Below, in pieces: positions 53,538 to 63,406 of a DNA stretch of 64,000 nucleotides. The notes below the pieces were generated by a model. The model was not told the DNA's origin and made no database searches. It was given only the letters and a program-made list of their open reading frames with translations. The translations under genes were made by a program, and so were the position numbers. The stretch is taken from assembly GCA_025330725.1 (NCBI GenBank), contig JAIWND010000014.1:248001-312000 (forward strand), given 5' to 3'. How positions within the stretch are numbered: position 1 is the first letter of the stretch; the number at the start of each line of letters is the position of its first letter. Source of the stretch: Chlamydoabsidia padenii (taxonomy: Eukaryota > Mucoromycota > Mucoromycetes > Mucorales > Cunninghamellaceae).

Positions 53538-53840
53538 GGTAATAAAGGATAAGGGAGCCCTAAAAAGATTCAATAGGAAACAAGACAATATTAAAATAAA
53601 AAGATCAGCATGACTTGGACTATTAAAGTAATTTAGTCTTTTATCAACTTACAATTTGAATATCAGAGCTGTCAATTAAGACGACAAAAGGTAAAGAAGG
53701 GGGATACACATCATTTGTTCCCCGAAAAAAAGAAAAAAAAAAAAAGTTGAAACACCGCCCGTGCCGTGTGATCCGTTAAGTAGAGCAAACAGATAAATAG
53801 AATATCTGTTAAGATGAGAGGGCAGTCTTTTTTTTTTTTG

Positions 53841-53918
53841 TCCGCACCCATTGTCAGCCATTTTGGCTGGCATTTCCGCACCCATCTTTTTTTTTTTTTT
53901 TTTTCGGCTGTCCGCACC
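53841..53918. repeat. Three TCCGCACC boxes in poly-T context
   Basis: Three copies (53841-53848, 53875-53882, 53911-53918), spaced 34 and 36 bp, separated by a short hairpin and a T-run, about 310-380 bp upstream of the SIM-protein start. Confidence 0.6.
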
Positions 53919-54129
53919 GACTGACATTTTACGGGATGCCTACATATAAATAGCAATATCACTATTCTCATCAAGAATGGACTCTTCACACTGACATTGT
54001 CCCCACTCTACATACCCAAATAAAGTCATTATCAATGATGGTTTATAAATAAATGTGTTTTATTTGAAAGAATGTCTAGTATTTAGTGATGGATTGGATT
54101 GATAAATTGGGATTTGTGGTATCTAAAAA

Positions 54130-54174
54130 GTAGTAGTAGTAGTAGTAATAGTAGTAATAGTAGTAATAGTAATG
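54130..54174. repeat. TAG/TAA trinucleotide microsatellite
   Basis: AGTAGT and AATAGT units, about 15 repeats, imperfect, in Bet1 3' flank. Confidence 0.8.
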
Positions 54175-54206
54175 ATGTATCAAGTATAAAAAGGGGCTAC
54201 AGTCAA

Positions 54207-54906
54207 CTATTTAAAGAAGATATAATAAGCAGCCATTACCGACAAAACGATAAATAGGGTCATATAGCACATCATGGAAGCAGATTGTTTAGAGGCCATA
54301 ATCTTAAAGTTGTTCATCGTTTTCCCGAGAATGTTGTTCGTGTTGGAGAATTGATCGTTCTAGGTTAAATAAGATTTGGTTAGTTAGTTTGTTGTTGTTT
54401 CGACCCTTCCTTCAACTATTTTGTATTACCATCGTATCCAATAAACTATTGCCATGTCGAATTTCTTCACCAATCTTCCCCGTAATCTATCAACAACAAA
54501 AAGTAGAGAAGTTTGTGTTAGTATACAAGTTGAGTACCATCAAGAAATAAACTTACACTTTTCAAAGTTTGCACTTTTGCTGAGAGACCAGTAATCCTTT
54601 CATCGTTTTGACTTTCAAGGTATTCGAGGTCACCATCATCCATCTTGACTTGGAAGGACCGATCAGGTGAGGATCGTGCACTGCCAAACATAGATGATGA
54701 AGGTGAAGGAGTTTGTCGATTGGAAGATTCACCAAAGAGGGCCGTCCGGTTGTGTAAATGTTGATAGGACCTTTTTTTTCAAAATGTTATATATACATTT
54801 AACAAAAAAGAGAATAATGTTAGTCACGAAACATTCATTTCATTCTTGTTGTGGTTTTTCTTTATAAAACTTACCTAACACTGCTTTGCCCAAACTGTCT
54901 TGACAT
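54207..54906 (-). CDS. BET1: Bet1-like Golgi SNARE
   Basis: Exons 54906-54875, 54770-54557, 54486-54430 and 54359-54207 give 151 residues. The SNARE motif runs from LEYLESQNDERITGLSAKVQTLKSITGKIGEEIRHGNSLLDTMNDQFSNTNNILGKTMNNFKIM, matching Bet1 (LESQ...IKALKDLSLKMGDEIR). A tail anchor of about 20 residues closes the protein (MMCYMTLFIVLSVMAAYYIFF). The N-terminal 50 residues are Ser/Pro-rich (RQTPSPSSS), as in fung Bet1. Bet1 is the Qc SNARE for ER-to-Golgi fusion with Sed5, Bos1 and Sec22. A motif variant lies 80 bp upstream (54985-55000). Confidence 0.88.
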
Positions 54907-54984
54907 TTTGTTTTATGATTAAGGAGGAAGAGAAGCAAAAATCAAAAATACTTTTTTTTTTCTTCTCCGAAATTTTAAATAGGC

Positions 54985-55000
54985 GTCGGGAATTGAATTC
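54985..55000 (-). promoter_or_regulatory. Promoter motif variant upstream of Bet1
   Basis: GTCGGGAATTGAATTC, about 80 bp from the Bet1 start. Confidence 0.35.
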
Positions 55001-56080
55001 CATTTCTGACCCTGTTCAGTCGAACACACATGTTCACTCATGCCCGAAAGCCAGCATGAATGATATAAAAAAAAAAAACGTGTCAGGTATTGATTGGTAT
55101 TGACATTTATATCAATCATTATCTTTACATGAAATATTATCTTTTACTTTATGCACCAAGATACCCAATAATCACCGGCAAGTAAAAGGCATTTGAATAA
55201 TATTTTAAAAGAGCCAATAGCTTTCTTGCTCTTTATTTTTGCCTCAACTTGCATACTTTCTTTTTTCAATCCAAACAGAATATAACCCTTTGATACCACT
55301 GTCATGATTGTATCAAAAAGACAGTTTCATCTGGTCTTTTCATATCAAGTGAGCTGAAAAAGTAATCACAGCAATCCCAAACTTGATGTGTAGAGGTAGA
55401 TACATCAAACTATAAATGCAATGTAGGAAAAGATGCTACATATCATTGATCAGCCTCATTGTAGTGAGAGAGGCGGGTTGCCAATTTAAACTTTGCATAA
55501 ATTCGGAGTTTAAATATTCAGTGATCCACCCAGGCCTGCACCGACCACGAAAGAGTACATCTAAACCAAATACAAACAGGTTATTATCCAGATCATGCAA
55601 CTTGAGTCGTTTGAAGGGGGGATTTTTCATTTTCAAATAAAGAATGCTCACTGGAATGAGTCCCGTAATCAGGGTACTTGATGATCATGCCAGGGTAAAT
55701 CAGAGAAGCAGTGACGATACTTCGATCCCGATATAAATGATCCACTGTAAAAAGAAGGTTTCTAAAGTGGATTGGTTGAAGTATGATTGTAATGATATCA
55801 AAATGCATCGAAAGGGCGGATCTACTTTTTTTTTTTTTTTGCTCTAGTCGGTTGACTTTACAAACGACATTGTCATTGTTTTTTGTTCTTCACCTTTTAA
55901 GAGTATATGCTAGTTAATTCAATCGCCGAAATAGACATGAACAAAGTAGTATGAGTCACTTTATGATTATCATATGAGAAGATAAAAAAAAAAAACATGT
56001 ACAATATCACGAGGAAGGTGACAAGTTATTGTTTTCGATTGCATATGTCTCATCTCGCCTGACACTGATGTCTATCTTCA

Positions 56081-56095
56081 TTTTCAAATCCCGCC
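56081..56095 (+). promoter_or_regulatory. TTTTCAAATCCCGCC promoter motif
   Basis: Perfect form, about 90 bp before the start at 56186. Confidence 0.5.
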
Positions 56096-56185
56096 GTGTA
56101 ACCCCTGATGGTGTCTTTTATTTTTGATTTCCTCTTTTTTCTTTACCTTTTTCCCTTCTCTTTCCAATTGAATATACCCAAAACC

Positions 56186-56962
56186 ATGATTACGACAAGA
56201 TACGAACCATCTTTATTCCCAACAACCTCATCTCATCTTGGTACCAGTAGACGTGGCTGTACACCTCAAGTGTCTTCGTCATCCTCTTCAACCACATCCA
56301 TTAGCGACAATGATGATATCGACCGATTTATGGAACTTGCTCATGCTGCACTTGAAGAAGCTACTAAAGAAGAAGAAGCTAAAGGGGTTATACAAGAACT
56401 TATGGAACAGTTGGTTATTCGTACAGGTGCTCCTTTGATGGCCGGGGTGATTGCTGAACAACTTCGCAGTCAAGAAGTCATTGAACAATTAGCTGAACAA
56501 AGTTTTGAACGACAAAGACGACGGCAACAGTATGAACAACAACAACAACAACAAGCACAGTCTTCTTCTTCCAACATGGTACCTTTATCGACAAAACAGA
56601 AAAAACGACGAATGACTCCGTCCTCGAAGCATCGTGGATCGACACTCCGACCATTATCGTCACCAATACAACATACAATAAACCCACCTTTATCATCGTC
56701 ATCGCTATCTTCTTCTTCTTCTGTATCAGCATCTTCATCAAAAGAATCGCATGTTTTGGAAGAAGCAGTGACACGCGATCAATATATAATACAACATCCA
56801 GGTACAACACTTCACCATACTGACCGACTTTTGATGATATCTGACTACATCTGGCGTCTCTTCCGGCTCTTGATTTTGGCAAGTCTAGTGGCATTAGTGT
56901 ATCATTATGTTTGTAATTATCCCCCACAGTTTTTCCTTTTACCCTCCACACATGTAGTTTAG
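56186..56962 (+). CDS. Tail-anchored coiled-coil protein, unknown family
   Basis: Single exon, 258 residues from the ATG at 56186. An in-frame ATG at 56108 would add a hydrophobic 26-residue leader and is less likely because the promoter motif lies just upstream of it. The N-terminus is Ser/Thr-rich. Residues about 48-125 form a helical, Glu/Gln-rich stretch (MELAHAALEEATKEEEAK; IAEQLRSQEVIEQLAEQSFERQRRR), followed by a poly-Ser linker and one C-terminal membrane span (LFRLLILASLVALVYHYVC) with a short lumenal tail. I do not recognise the family; the topology suggests an organelle tail-anchored adaptor. Confidence 0.7.
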   Translation: MITTRYEPSLFPTTSSHLGTSRRGCTPQVSSSSSSTTSISDNDDIDRFMELAHAALEEATKEEEAKGVIQELMEQLVIRTGAPLMAGVIAEQLRSQEVIEQLAEQSFERQRRRQQYEQQQQQQAQSSSSNMVPLSTKQKKRRMTPSSKHRGSTLRPLSSPIQHTINPPLSSSSLSSSSSVSASSSKESHVLEEAVTRDQYIIQHPGTTLHHTDRLLMISDYIWRLFRLLILASLVALVYHYVCNYPPQFFLLPSTHVV

Positions 56963-57062
56963 AATATCCCTTTATACACAACACCAATAAAGAAAAAAAA
57001 CCATTTTTATAATAATAAACAAACTGCATCATATTGTATGCAAGCATAATATCAAACAATAA

Positions 57063-58311
57063 CTAGACGTCTAAACTATCTAATTCATATACTAATGATC
57101 TAACTAAATCCTTGTTTTTTCCAAAAAAGCAGACTTGTATTGTATCATCATCACAAGAGATGTATTCTATCCTACTGATAATCTTGACATTCTAAAACAA
57201 GAAGAAGGGGGGATTAGTTTTATGTTATGTAAAAAAAAAAGAAGTGAAACTTACAGAGGATTCCAAACAAAGAAGCATACCCACTTCAAGTGTCATCACG
57301 GGATCAAGATCAAAAGTATCCCGAAGAAATTGGCCCTGGAAGACCCACTCATGCCCTGTTTCTTGTTGTTCTTGTAGGTGAAGATCACTAGACGGAATGA
57401 CTGATTTCTTCATCTATAAAAGAAAAAAAAAAAAGGAGAAAAAGGTTAGATCTTGATACATGTATCTCTCTATCATCATTTTACCTGATCAATCAAGTAT
57501 AAACCAAAGGTTTGAGTCAATGGCACAGGATCAAGGAGAGGAACATCTGTAGGTGAGACATGAAGTTGAATACGCCCATCATATTGCATTGGTGTAGGAG
57601 TGGTGATATTGATGATTTCGTGATGTTGACAATTTGGAAGTAGTTGAATGACCGAGGAAGGTGATAAGAAGAGTGAGAGTTGGTCAAGAGTCGAGATCGA
57701 TGGTGGCTATATAAGACATACAACCAAATGAGTATAAAAAGACATATATACGTATAATGAGCTTACCTTTGCATCAGAAGTATCTTGAATGGGTTCGAAG
57801 GTAAGATCTGCTTTAGATAGATTAACAGGGATCTGTGTTGACTTGTTGAGTATGGTGATGGTTAACTGAGTCGTGCCTTGATGGTACTCTAGTTTGGTAT
57901 CTATTGGTCAGTTTCCACCACCACCAATAGATTAGTATCTTTTTGTTTTCATTGCCCTTGTTTTATCTTACATAGTTTTATGCCTTTTCGAAGTCTTTGT
58001 TGCGTAGCCAGTTTCATCATGTGCACTGATTGTTTAAACGGGTCAGTAACTTTCTATAATCAAACAAGTAGTCCAGTTAGTTAGACGGCCCATACCTTCT
58101 CTTTTTGTTATTTAACCTACTGGACTGATAGAAGGCAAGGCTTTGACACATTGTTGGATAGTTTGTGCTAATGGATTATCACTTTCAAGGCCACTGGTAA
58201 ACTTGGTTTTGTGAGTCAATTGTGTTTCTTTATAACAAGATGAGTTTGCTGGTTTTATCATTTTACTTCTTACCTTTGGTGAGTCAATACTTGCTTTGCA
58301 TCGTTTTCCAT
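57063..58311 (-). CDS. Uncharacterised multi-exon protein with a beta-rich middle
   Basis: Exons 58311-58291, 58201-58121, 58053-57972, 57900-57767, 57706-57485, 57413-57255 and 57191-57063 give about 275 residues. The first donor (GTATTG) is weak, so the 5' end is uncertain. The middle alternates short hydrophobic strands (TTQLTITILNKSTQIPVNLSKADLTFEPI; IQLHVSPTDVPLLDPVPLTQTFGLYLID), suggesting an Ig-like or adaptin-appendage-like sandwich. It ends in VKIISRIEYISCDDDTIQV. I do not recognise the family. It is convergent with the tail-anchored gene and divergent from the MFS gene. Confidence 0.65.
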
Positions 58312-58364
58312 ATCACTTGTTCAAAGATGGAGGAAAAGGAAAAGGATGGATGGATATTTTTTTG

Positions 58365-58380
58365 TTTTTGAATACCCGCC
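58365..58380 (+). promoter_or_regulatory. TTTTTGAATACCCGCC promoter motif
   Basis: About 55-70 bp from the start of the minus-strand gene at 58311. Confidence 0.45.
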
Positions 58381-58562
58381 CGTTTAATCTTCGGACCGGT
58401 GGGTGATTGCCAAAACCCTACTACACCAGTCTTATCATGATGATATCAAGTGAGTTACCCAAAAAACAAAAACTGATAATCGTCATACATATATCATTTG
58501 GTTGATCCATAGTTCTTTTACTTTCTCGGTTCTTTTTTACTGGATTCGGTGGTACTTTGTCA

Positions 58563-58578
58563 GTCGGAATTTGAATAT
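58563..58578 (-). promoter_or_regulatory. Inverted promoter motif variant
   Basis: GTCGGAATTTGAATAT, about 85 bp before the MFS gene start. Confidence 0.4.
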
Positions 58579-58660
58579 CAGAGACCTTGGGCATTTTAAA
58601 CTTTTTCTTTTGTGGCATTTTTTTTTTCTTTCACTTTCTTTTTACTCTTTATCTCACATC

Positions 58661-58837
58661 ATGGAAGATGCCAACTTTACCCCAAGCTCATCGTCTATTT
58701 TATCAACAAACGAAAACGATCCTCTCATAACTGAAGGTCATGACTCTGATAAAAAGATAAAGACCAAGGCAACTGCTTGGCATGTCATTGCTCCATTATT
58801 CTTCCTCACTTTTGGTGTAGGGTAATGATACCAAAAA

Positions 58838-58870
<33 letters not shown>

Positions 58871-60676
58871 TGGGAATGGGTGTATTAATATATCTTCTTT
58901 ATGTATGTAGGGCATTACTGGCACCCATGGTACAATTCTATACAAGTATATTTTGTAACAGGCGAGTGGAAAAAAGATGAATGACCGGAAACCCGGAAAT
59001 ACTAACCCCGTTTTTTGACTATGATAGATACTATGAAACAAATACTGGCAATAATTCCTTCTTACGGTCAATGGTGAACGGTGACCTTGATGATGGTATA
59101 ATTGATGACTCTCCACTTCCTGACGTAAAAGATTGCTCCATTCCTGAAATCCAATCTGTTGTCTCACGCGTACAAGCCATTCTATTGTTTCTTGATGCTG
59201 CAAGTTGTAAGTAATGGTGTGTGTTGATAATGATGACTAATGCCATGTTAAAAAAAAAAAAAAAAAAAAAGCTCTTTTGGTGGCAAGCTATTATGGCTCT
59301 TTATCAGATAGGTATGGAAGGCGATTGGTGTTTCGCATCTTCTCAATTGGTGGCATAGTTACTATGCTTTGTTATATTGCTGTTGCGAAATTCCAAGGCT
59401 TGATTGGACTGATCTTGATTATTGCTGCTCCATTGGTACACGGATTCTTGGCGGGTGATGTGATAATTTTGGCTGCTGTTCAATCTTATATCAGCGATTG
59501 TACCACCATAGAAACTCGGTAAGTGATATCATTGTCATCTATAGATAGACATGCTCTAAGAGCTTTCCTTTTATATATAAATTCGTAGGACTGTGGCTTT
59601 TGGGCGAATGATGGCTTCTATTCTTGGCGGTATCGTTATTGGTCCTACGGTTGCAAGTATACTCATTCTGGTAATAACAATAGAACTAACCCAAATGATC
59701 AGGCAAACTCACCTCTATATATATATATATTATATACGTACATTTAATGGGAATAGGAAACAGGTACAGTGGTATCTGTATTTTACTTGGTGATGGTGCT
59801 TTTCATAGGCTTCTACATCTACACGACTTTATTCATGCCAGAGTCCTTAAACGAACAATCCATGAAGGTGGCTCGAAGGAATGCAGCTCAACAGCCCAAA
59901 CTCAAGTTTTGGCAAAAACTCAACTTGCTCTCATCACTCTCCATCCTCATCAAGGCAGAACCTCGACACATCAGTCGGTATGCGGTTCCACTTTTAGCCA
60001 GTATCCAATTCCTACTTATGGTCGTCAGCCGTCCTCCCTATCTCCTCTACGCCATGTTGGAATTCAAATGGACTGCTTATGAAGGAGGTCTTTTGATCAG
60101 CGTCATGTCCCTCATGCGGTTTATCGTCATTATCGTCCTTTTACCTCGACTTCTTTTGTCCTTACGAGATCGCTGGCAAAATACGACAAATGGAATGGAA
60201 AATGACGAACACAAGATACATCGCCGGATCTTGTTTGATACTTGGATGATTCGTACCGGTTTGGCAGTGGAAACTATTTGCTTTGTACTGGCGGCTTTGG
60301 CAACAACGGGTCGAGGATTTGCTTGGGCATTGATCTTGCAAAGTGTAGCGGTATTGTCTCAGCCTTCTGTCCGTTCTTTATTTACTACTTTGGTTGATCC
60401 CTCGGAAATTGGTACTTTGTTTGGTGCTCAAGCTATACTTGATTCTATTGCAAGTAAGTAACATCAAACCTTTTCATGTCATTTTCAAAAACTCACTCTC
60501 TCTTTTTCTTTATAGACATGTTGGCATTGGCAGGCCTCAACTTTTTGTATAGTACCTCGGTCACTACCATCCCAAGTCTCTTCCTCTATGTTTGTGCAGG
60601 TGTATCCGGTCTTGGATTCTTATTGGCTCTCCTGGTCCATCCTCTCAAGCATCAACATGATCTCCACCACCCCTAA
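58661..60676 (+). CDS. Major facilitator superfamily transporter (SLC46/HIAT1-like)
   Basis: Exons 58661-58821, 58911-58961, 59028-59206, 59272-59518, 59589-59670, 59757-60453 and 60516-60676 give 525 residues. Twelve membrane spans can be traced. The MFS signature between TM2 and TM3 is GSLSDRYGRRLVF, and TM5 has GRMMASILGGIVIGPTVAS. A lumenal loop after TM1 (ETNTGNNSF...SPLPDVKDCSIPEIQ) holds an N-glycosylation candidate. N-terminal DPLI may be a sorting signal. This fungal branch is often called proton-coupled folate/tetracycline-type, but the substrate is unknown. The intron after 58961 uses a GC donor (CAG-GCGAGT). A (AAT)n repeat lies in intron 1 (58840-58868). Confidence 0.85.
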
Positions 60677-61406
60677 TTACATATTTAGACTCTGTATACC
60701 TACTCTACCTTCTATTATTATCTATTGTCTATATATTTATACCTTCTATCCCATCGTTTGTTTAGTTGTTATTGTTTGAAAGCTTAATTTAATAAAATGA
60801 TCGAGCGGCATGAATTTAAATTTAAATCCCGCTTTTGACAGTTTGTTATCGTCTCCTTTTTTACCCCTGATGAAAAAGTAAATCTTTCTATATTGCTTGC
60901 TTTGTCACCATGTAATATTATTGTAGATACACATGATCAACAAAAGAAAAAGAAAAAACGCGACCCCAGTCCTTAACGGGCTTTCTGACCAGAAAGGAAA
61001 CAATCTGACTATACCTTTTTGAATGGGACGACGCCAACTAATTATTGATATCATAAAGCTATATCTTTTGAGGAGTACCAATACCAATGCCTCCTTTTAT
61101 GTTAATGAATTATAATGGATGTGATTCATTCATTGATAGGTATTCCTTGATAGCACTCTCTTTTTTTTTTTTTTTTCATTCATGACCTACGTGACGCATG
61201 AAATGAACATGCGCAGGGCTTGCTCTAAATATGGTAGTCCCTTTTTGTCCAATGCATTGTCAAGGGGTTTTTTTTTTTTTTAATTCATGTCACGTTTTTT
61301 TCATTTCATTTAAAGAAAGGGAGATGCATAAAAAAAGGAGGTAGGAGGAGGAGAAAGAAAAAAAAAACGTGTGGGTTTATTACGTAGGCTACTATGATAC
61401 AAAAAC
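60677..61406. other. Convergent region with an orphan promoter motif
   Basis: 730 bp between convergent genes. It has a perfect TTTAAATCCCGC at 60821-60832 although no start codon of a recognised gene follows, two T-runs (61161-61177, 61268-61280), and a CGCATG...CATGCG inverted repeat at 61192-61217 beside a TACGTGACGC string. Confidence 0.5.
60821..60832 (+). promoter_or_regulatory. Orphan TTTAAATCCCGC motif
   Basis: Matches the recurrent promoter motif but is 145 bp past the MFS stop codon, with no recognised gene start nearby. Confidence 0.35.
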
Positions 61407-61787
61407 TTAGAAAGGTGACGATGATTGGAATGATCGAATGGCTTGATCTAATTTGTTAACATTACGATATAAGACTCTGACTTGGGCTAACAAATCATCA
61501 TGAGCAATACTTAATTCCTTATCTACTTTATCCAACTGTTCCTCGGTGATCATGGGTTGTACCGGAAAAAAGGTTTGAAGGGATTTAAGGACAACGTCAA
61601 TCAAAAGACAGTCTGTTTTCAAATGATCCAATCTTGTTTCCAGTTTTTCAATGGCGATGTGTTTTGATGGATGTGTGGCGGATGCTGGTCCTTTTTTTCT
61701 TTTCCCAAGCACTGTCGGAGTTGAATTTTTTGAAGAGTCAGGGTCGTCAGTATGAGGAGAAAGGGGTTGTGATGGAGGGAAGGTCAT
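61407..61787 (-). CDS. Small coiled-coil protein, unknown family
   Basis: 126 residues from the ATG at 61787. A Pro/Ser/Thr-rich N-terminus with VLGKRKKGP (possible nuclear signal) is followed by two helices (IAIEKLETRLDHLKTDCLLIDVVLKSL; EEQLDKVDKELSIAHDDLLAQVRVLYRNVNKLDQAIRSF) likely to pair as a coiled coil. A CAG acceptor just upstream (61799) leaves open an additional 5' exon. Size and helix layout recall small subunits of kinetochore or Mediator-type complexes, but I have no specific match. Confidence 0.6.
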   Translation of the reverse strand: MTFPPSQPLSPHTDDPDSSKNSTPTVLGKRKKGPASATHPSKHIAIEKLETRLDHLKTDCLLIDVVLKSLQTFFPVQPMITEEQLDKVDKELSIAHDDLLAQVRVLYRNVNKLDQAIRSFQSSSPF

Positions 61788-62366
61788 GAACGACTGGATA
61801 TGAAAAAGGAAGAGGGAAAAAAAAAGTGTTCAATAAAGTATGCCCATATAATCTATATAGAGAAGCAATCCCAAAACACGAAGTGAAGAAGAAAGTAAAA
61901 AGAAGAAAGAAAGGAAGAAGAAGAAGAAAAAAAGGGTCCAGGATGGAACAAAACCACCCCCCACTTGCTTTATTTTAATTTAACAAAATGTAAAATGAAG
62001 ATCAGATCAAACATTTTAGTCATCACATGCCTATACATATAAGCCTTTCTCTTTCCATACCTTTGGTAGAGTTCCGTCATTGATGAGATGAATAGTTTTG
62101 ATTATTCTTATTTCTCGTGTGCTGTTATTTGCATAAACGATCCATTGTCCGTGGTTTTCCCTTTTAAAATGATAGACCCTTTTTTTTGCCAAGTGTAGCA
62201 CCATGCAAAACTTCAATCGCCGCTTTAGTCGGTATTTGAATATGATCGTGGCTGGAATGAGCCACGCCTCGCTCTTATTTTTTTTGGGGGGGGTCCCTCT
62301 TCATTTCTTTCTCCTCTTTTTTTTAGTTCACACACATACACACACAAACACAGCAACACCAACGAC
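61788..62366. other. Divergent region upstream of CKS1
   Basis: 580 bp with GA-rich tract (61890-61935), a motif variant at 62228-62243 and a G-run at 62285-62294. A minus ORF at 62031-62216 is not supported. Confidence 0.5.
62228..62243 (-). promoter_or_regulatory. Inverted promoter motif variant
   Basis: GTCGGTATTTGAATAT, about 125 bp before the CKS1 start; nearly identical to the site at 58563. Confidence 0.4.
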
Positions 62367-63240
62367 ATGAAACGATCTCTGCAGGAAGATAAGAAGAAAC
62401 AAGTGGATGATAAAGGGAACATTAAACAATCAGCTCCACCTGAAGGTACTACAGAAACAAGACAATTTAAGCAACGGAAACAGGAACATCAACTTTTACA
62501 ACAACAAGAACAAGAACAACAAAAGCGAAAAGAAGAACTCGAAACTCAAAGAATTCGAGAACGAATGCACCGTGATGTCGTGGCTTACAAGAGCAGAATC
62601 AGATACTCTGAAATCTATAAAGGTAAAAAACAAAATGGTTATCATACAATCGAATGACTAACTCTTGTTTATTTGTCATAGATGAAGAGTACCAGTACAG
62701 GTAATGAAAGACAAGGACAACCCAATGTATCTATTACTAACCTCTTTTTTTTTTTTTTTTTTACGTGCATTCCTTTAACAATAGACATGTCACTTTACCA
62801 CCACAGATAGCCCAGTATCTTCCGGACAAAAACCTCAAGATTCTTTTGCGGGAAAGCGAATACCGTCGCTTGGGTGTGAATATATCTTCAGGCTGGGAAC
62901 ATTATATGATCTATCGTAAGTGTGGAATCCAAAAAAAGAAGGCAGGACTAACTCTACTCTTATAGAACCTGAACCCAACATATTGTTATTAAAACGCAGT
63001 ATCGAATTCGCTAAAAAGGTAAATTTGATCAACAAGAAAAGGGGTTTACTAACACATCTATAGTTGGATGAAGAATATAGGCGTCAAATCGACCAGAAGA
63101 GATTACAAGAAAAGGAAGCAGTGAAAAATGGAACAGCACCACCACCACCAATAACAACAACTCGACGAAAAGTGGGCAGGACGACACGCCTCACAACATC
63201 AACAGCACCTTCAATGAAACCAAAGCCTCAAGCTGACTAA
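62367..63240 (+). CDS. CKS1: Cyclin-dependent kinase regulatory subunit Cks1 with long extensions
   Basis: Exons 62367-62622, 62682-62700, 62785-62915, 62966-63018 and 63064-63240 give 211 residues, against about 75-150 in other Cks proteins. The Cks core occupies about residues 79-150: [64 protein letters not shown]. It has the phosphate-binding Arg/Ser/Trp residues and a HxPEPH-like hinge (QPEPN). A 78-residue Gln/Glu/Lys-rich coiled-coil extension precedes it, and a basic Thr/Pro tail follows (PPPPITTTRRKVGRTTRL). Cks binds Cdk1 and docks phosphorylated substrates. Exon 2 is only 19 nt and encodes DEEYQY. Confidence 0.88.
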
Positions 63241-63406
63241 ACCCACCAATACCACCTTACTACTCTTTGTATATAGTCTCCATTCAATATATTGTCAATA
63301 AACCACGTCGAATTCCTTGCGGCCTTTGAAAATGTCGGCATTGTTTATATTTATCATTATTCTATCTCTTCTCTCTTCTTTCTTTTCTCTTCCCTTTATA
63401 CATATA

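Larger units (their letters stand above)
53538..54206. other. Intergenic region with TCCGCACC repeats and microsatellite
   Basis: 670 bp between the SIM protein and Bet1, both minus strand. TCCGCACC occurs at 53841, 53875 and 53911. A CAGCC-ATTTT-GGCTG hairpin lies at 53854-53868. A TAG/TAA microsatellite lies at 54130-54174. Confidence 0.5.
54907..56185. other. Long intergenic region
   Basis: 1.28 kb. Two minus-strand frames at 55436-55808 read partly like protein (YRDRSIVTASLIYPGMIIKY; LFVFGLDVLFRGRCRPG), but they lack a start and consistent introns, so at most a gene remnant. A TTTGCATAAATTC string at 55493 also occurs at 51854. Promoter motifs at 54985 and 56081. Confidence 0.45.
58312..58660. 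other. Divergent promoter with two motif copies
   Basis: 350 bp. One motif faces the minus-strand gene (58365-58380) and one faces the MFS gene (58563-58578). A minus ORF across 58421-58618 is judged spurious. Confidence 0.55.

Noticed and set aside
5311..54174. Simple repeats as a CRISPR-like array
   Set aside because: Only trinucleotide microsatellites and homopolymers; no spaced direct repeats with unique spacers, and the genome is eukaryotic.
55436..55808. Two minus-strand frames that look partly protein-like
   Set aside because: No start, no intron pair that joins them without a stop, no recognised family; noted only as a possible remnant.
58421..58618. Minus-strand ORF starting MPQKKKFKMPKVSD
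   Set aside because: Lies wholly inside the divergent promoter and covers the promoter motif at 58563; composition is lysine-rich from T-runs.
60905..61087. 60-codon hydrophobic minus ORF
   Set aside because: Short, no homology, and in a 3' flank; chance frame.
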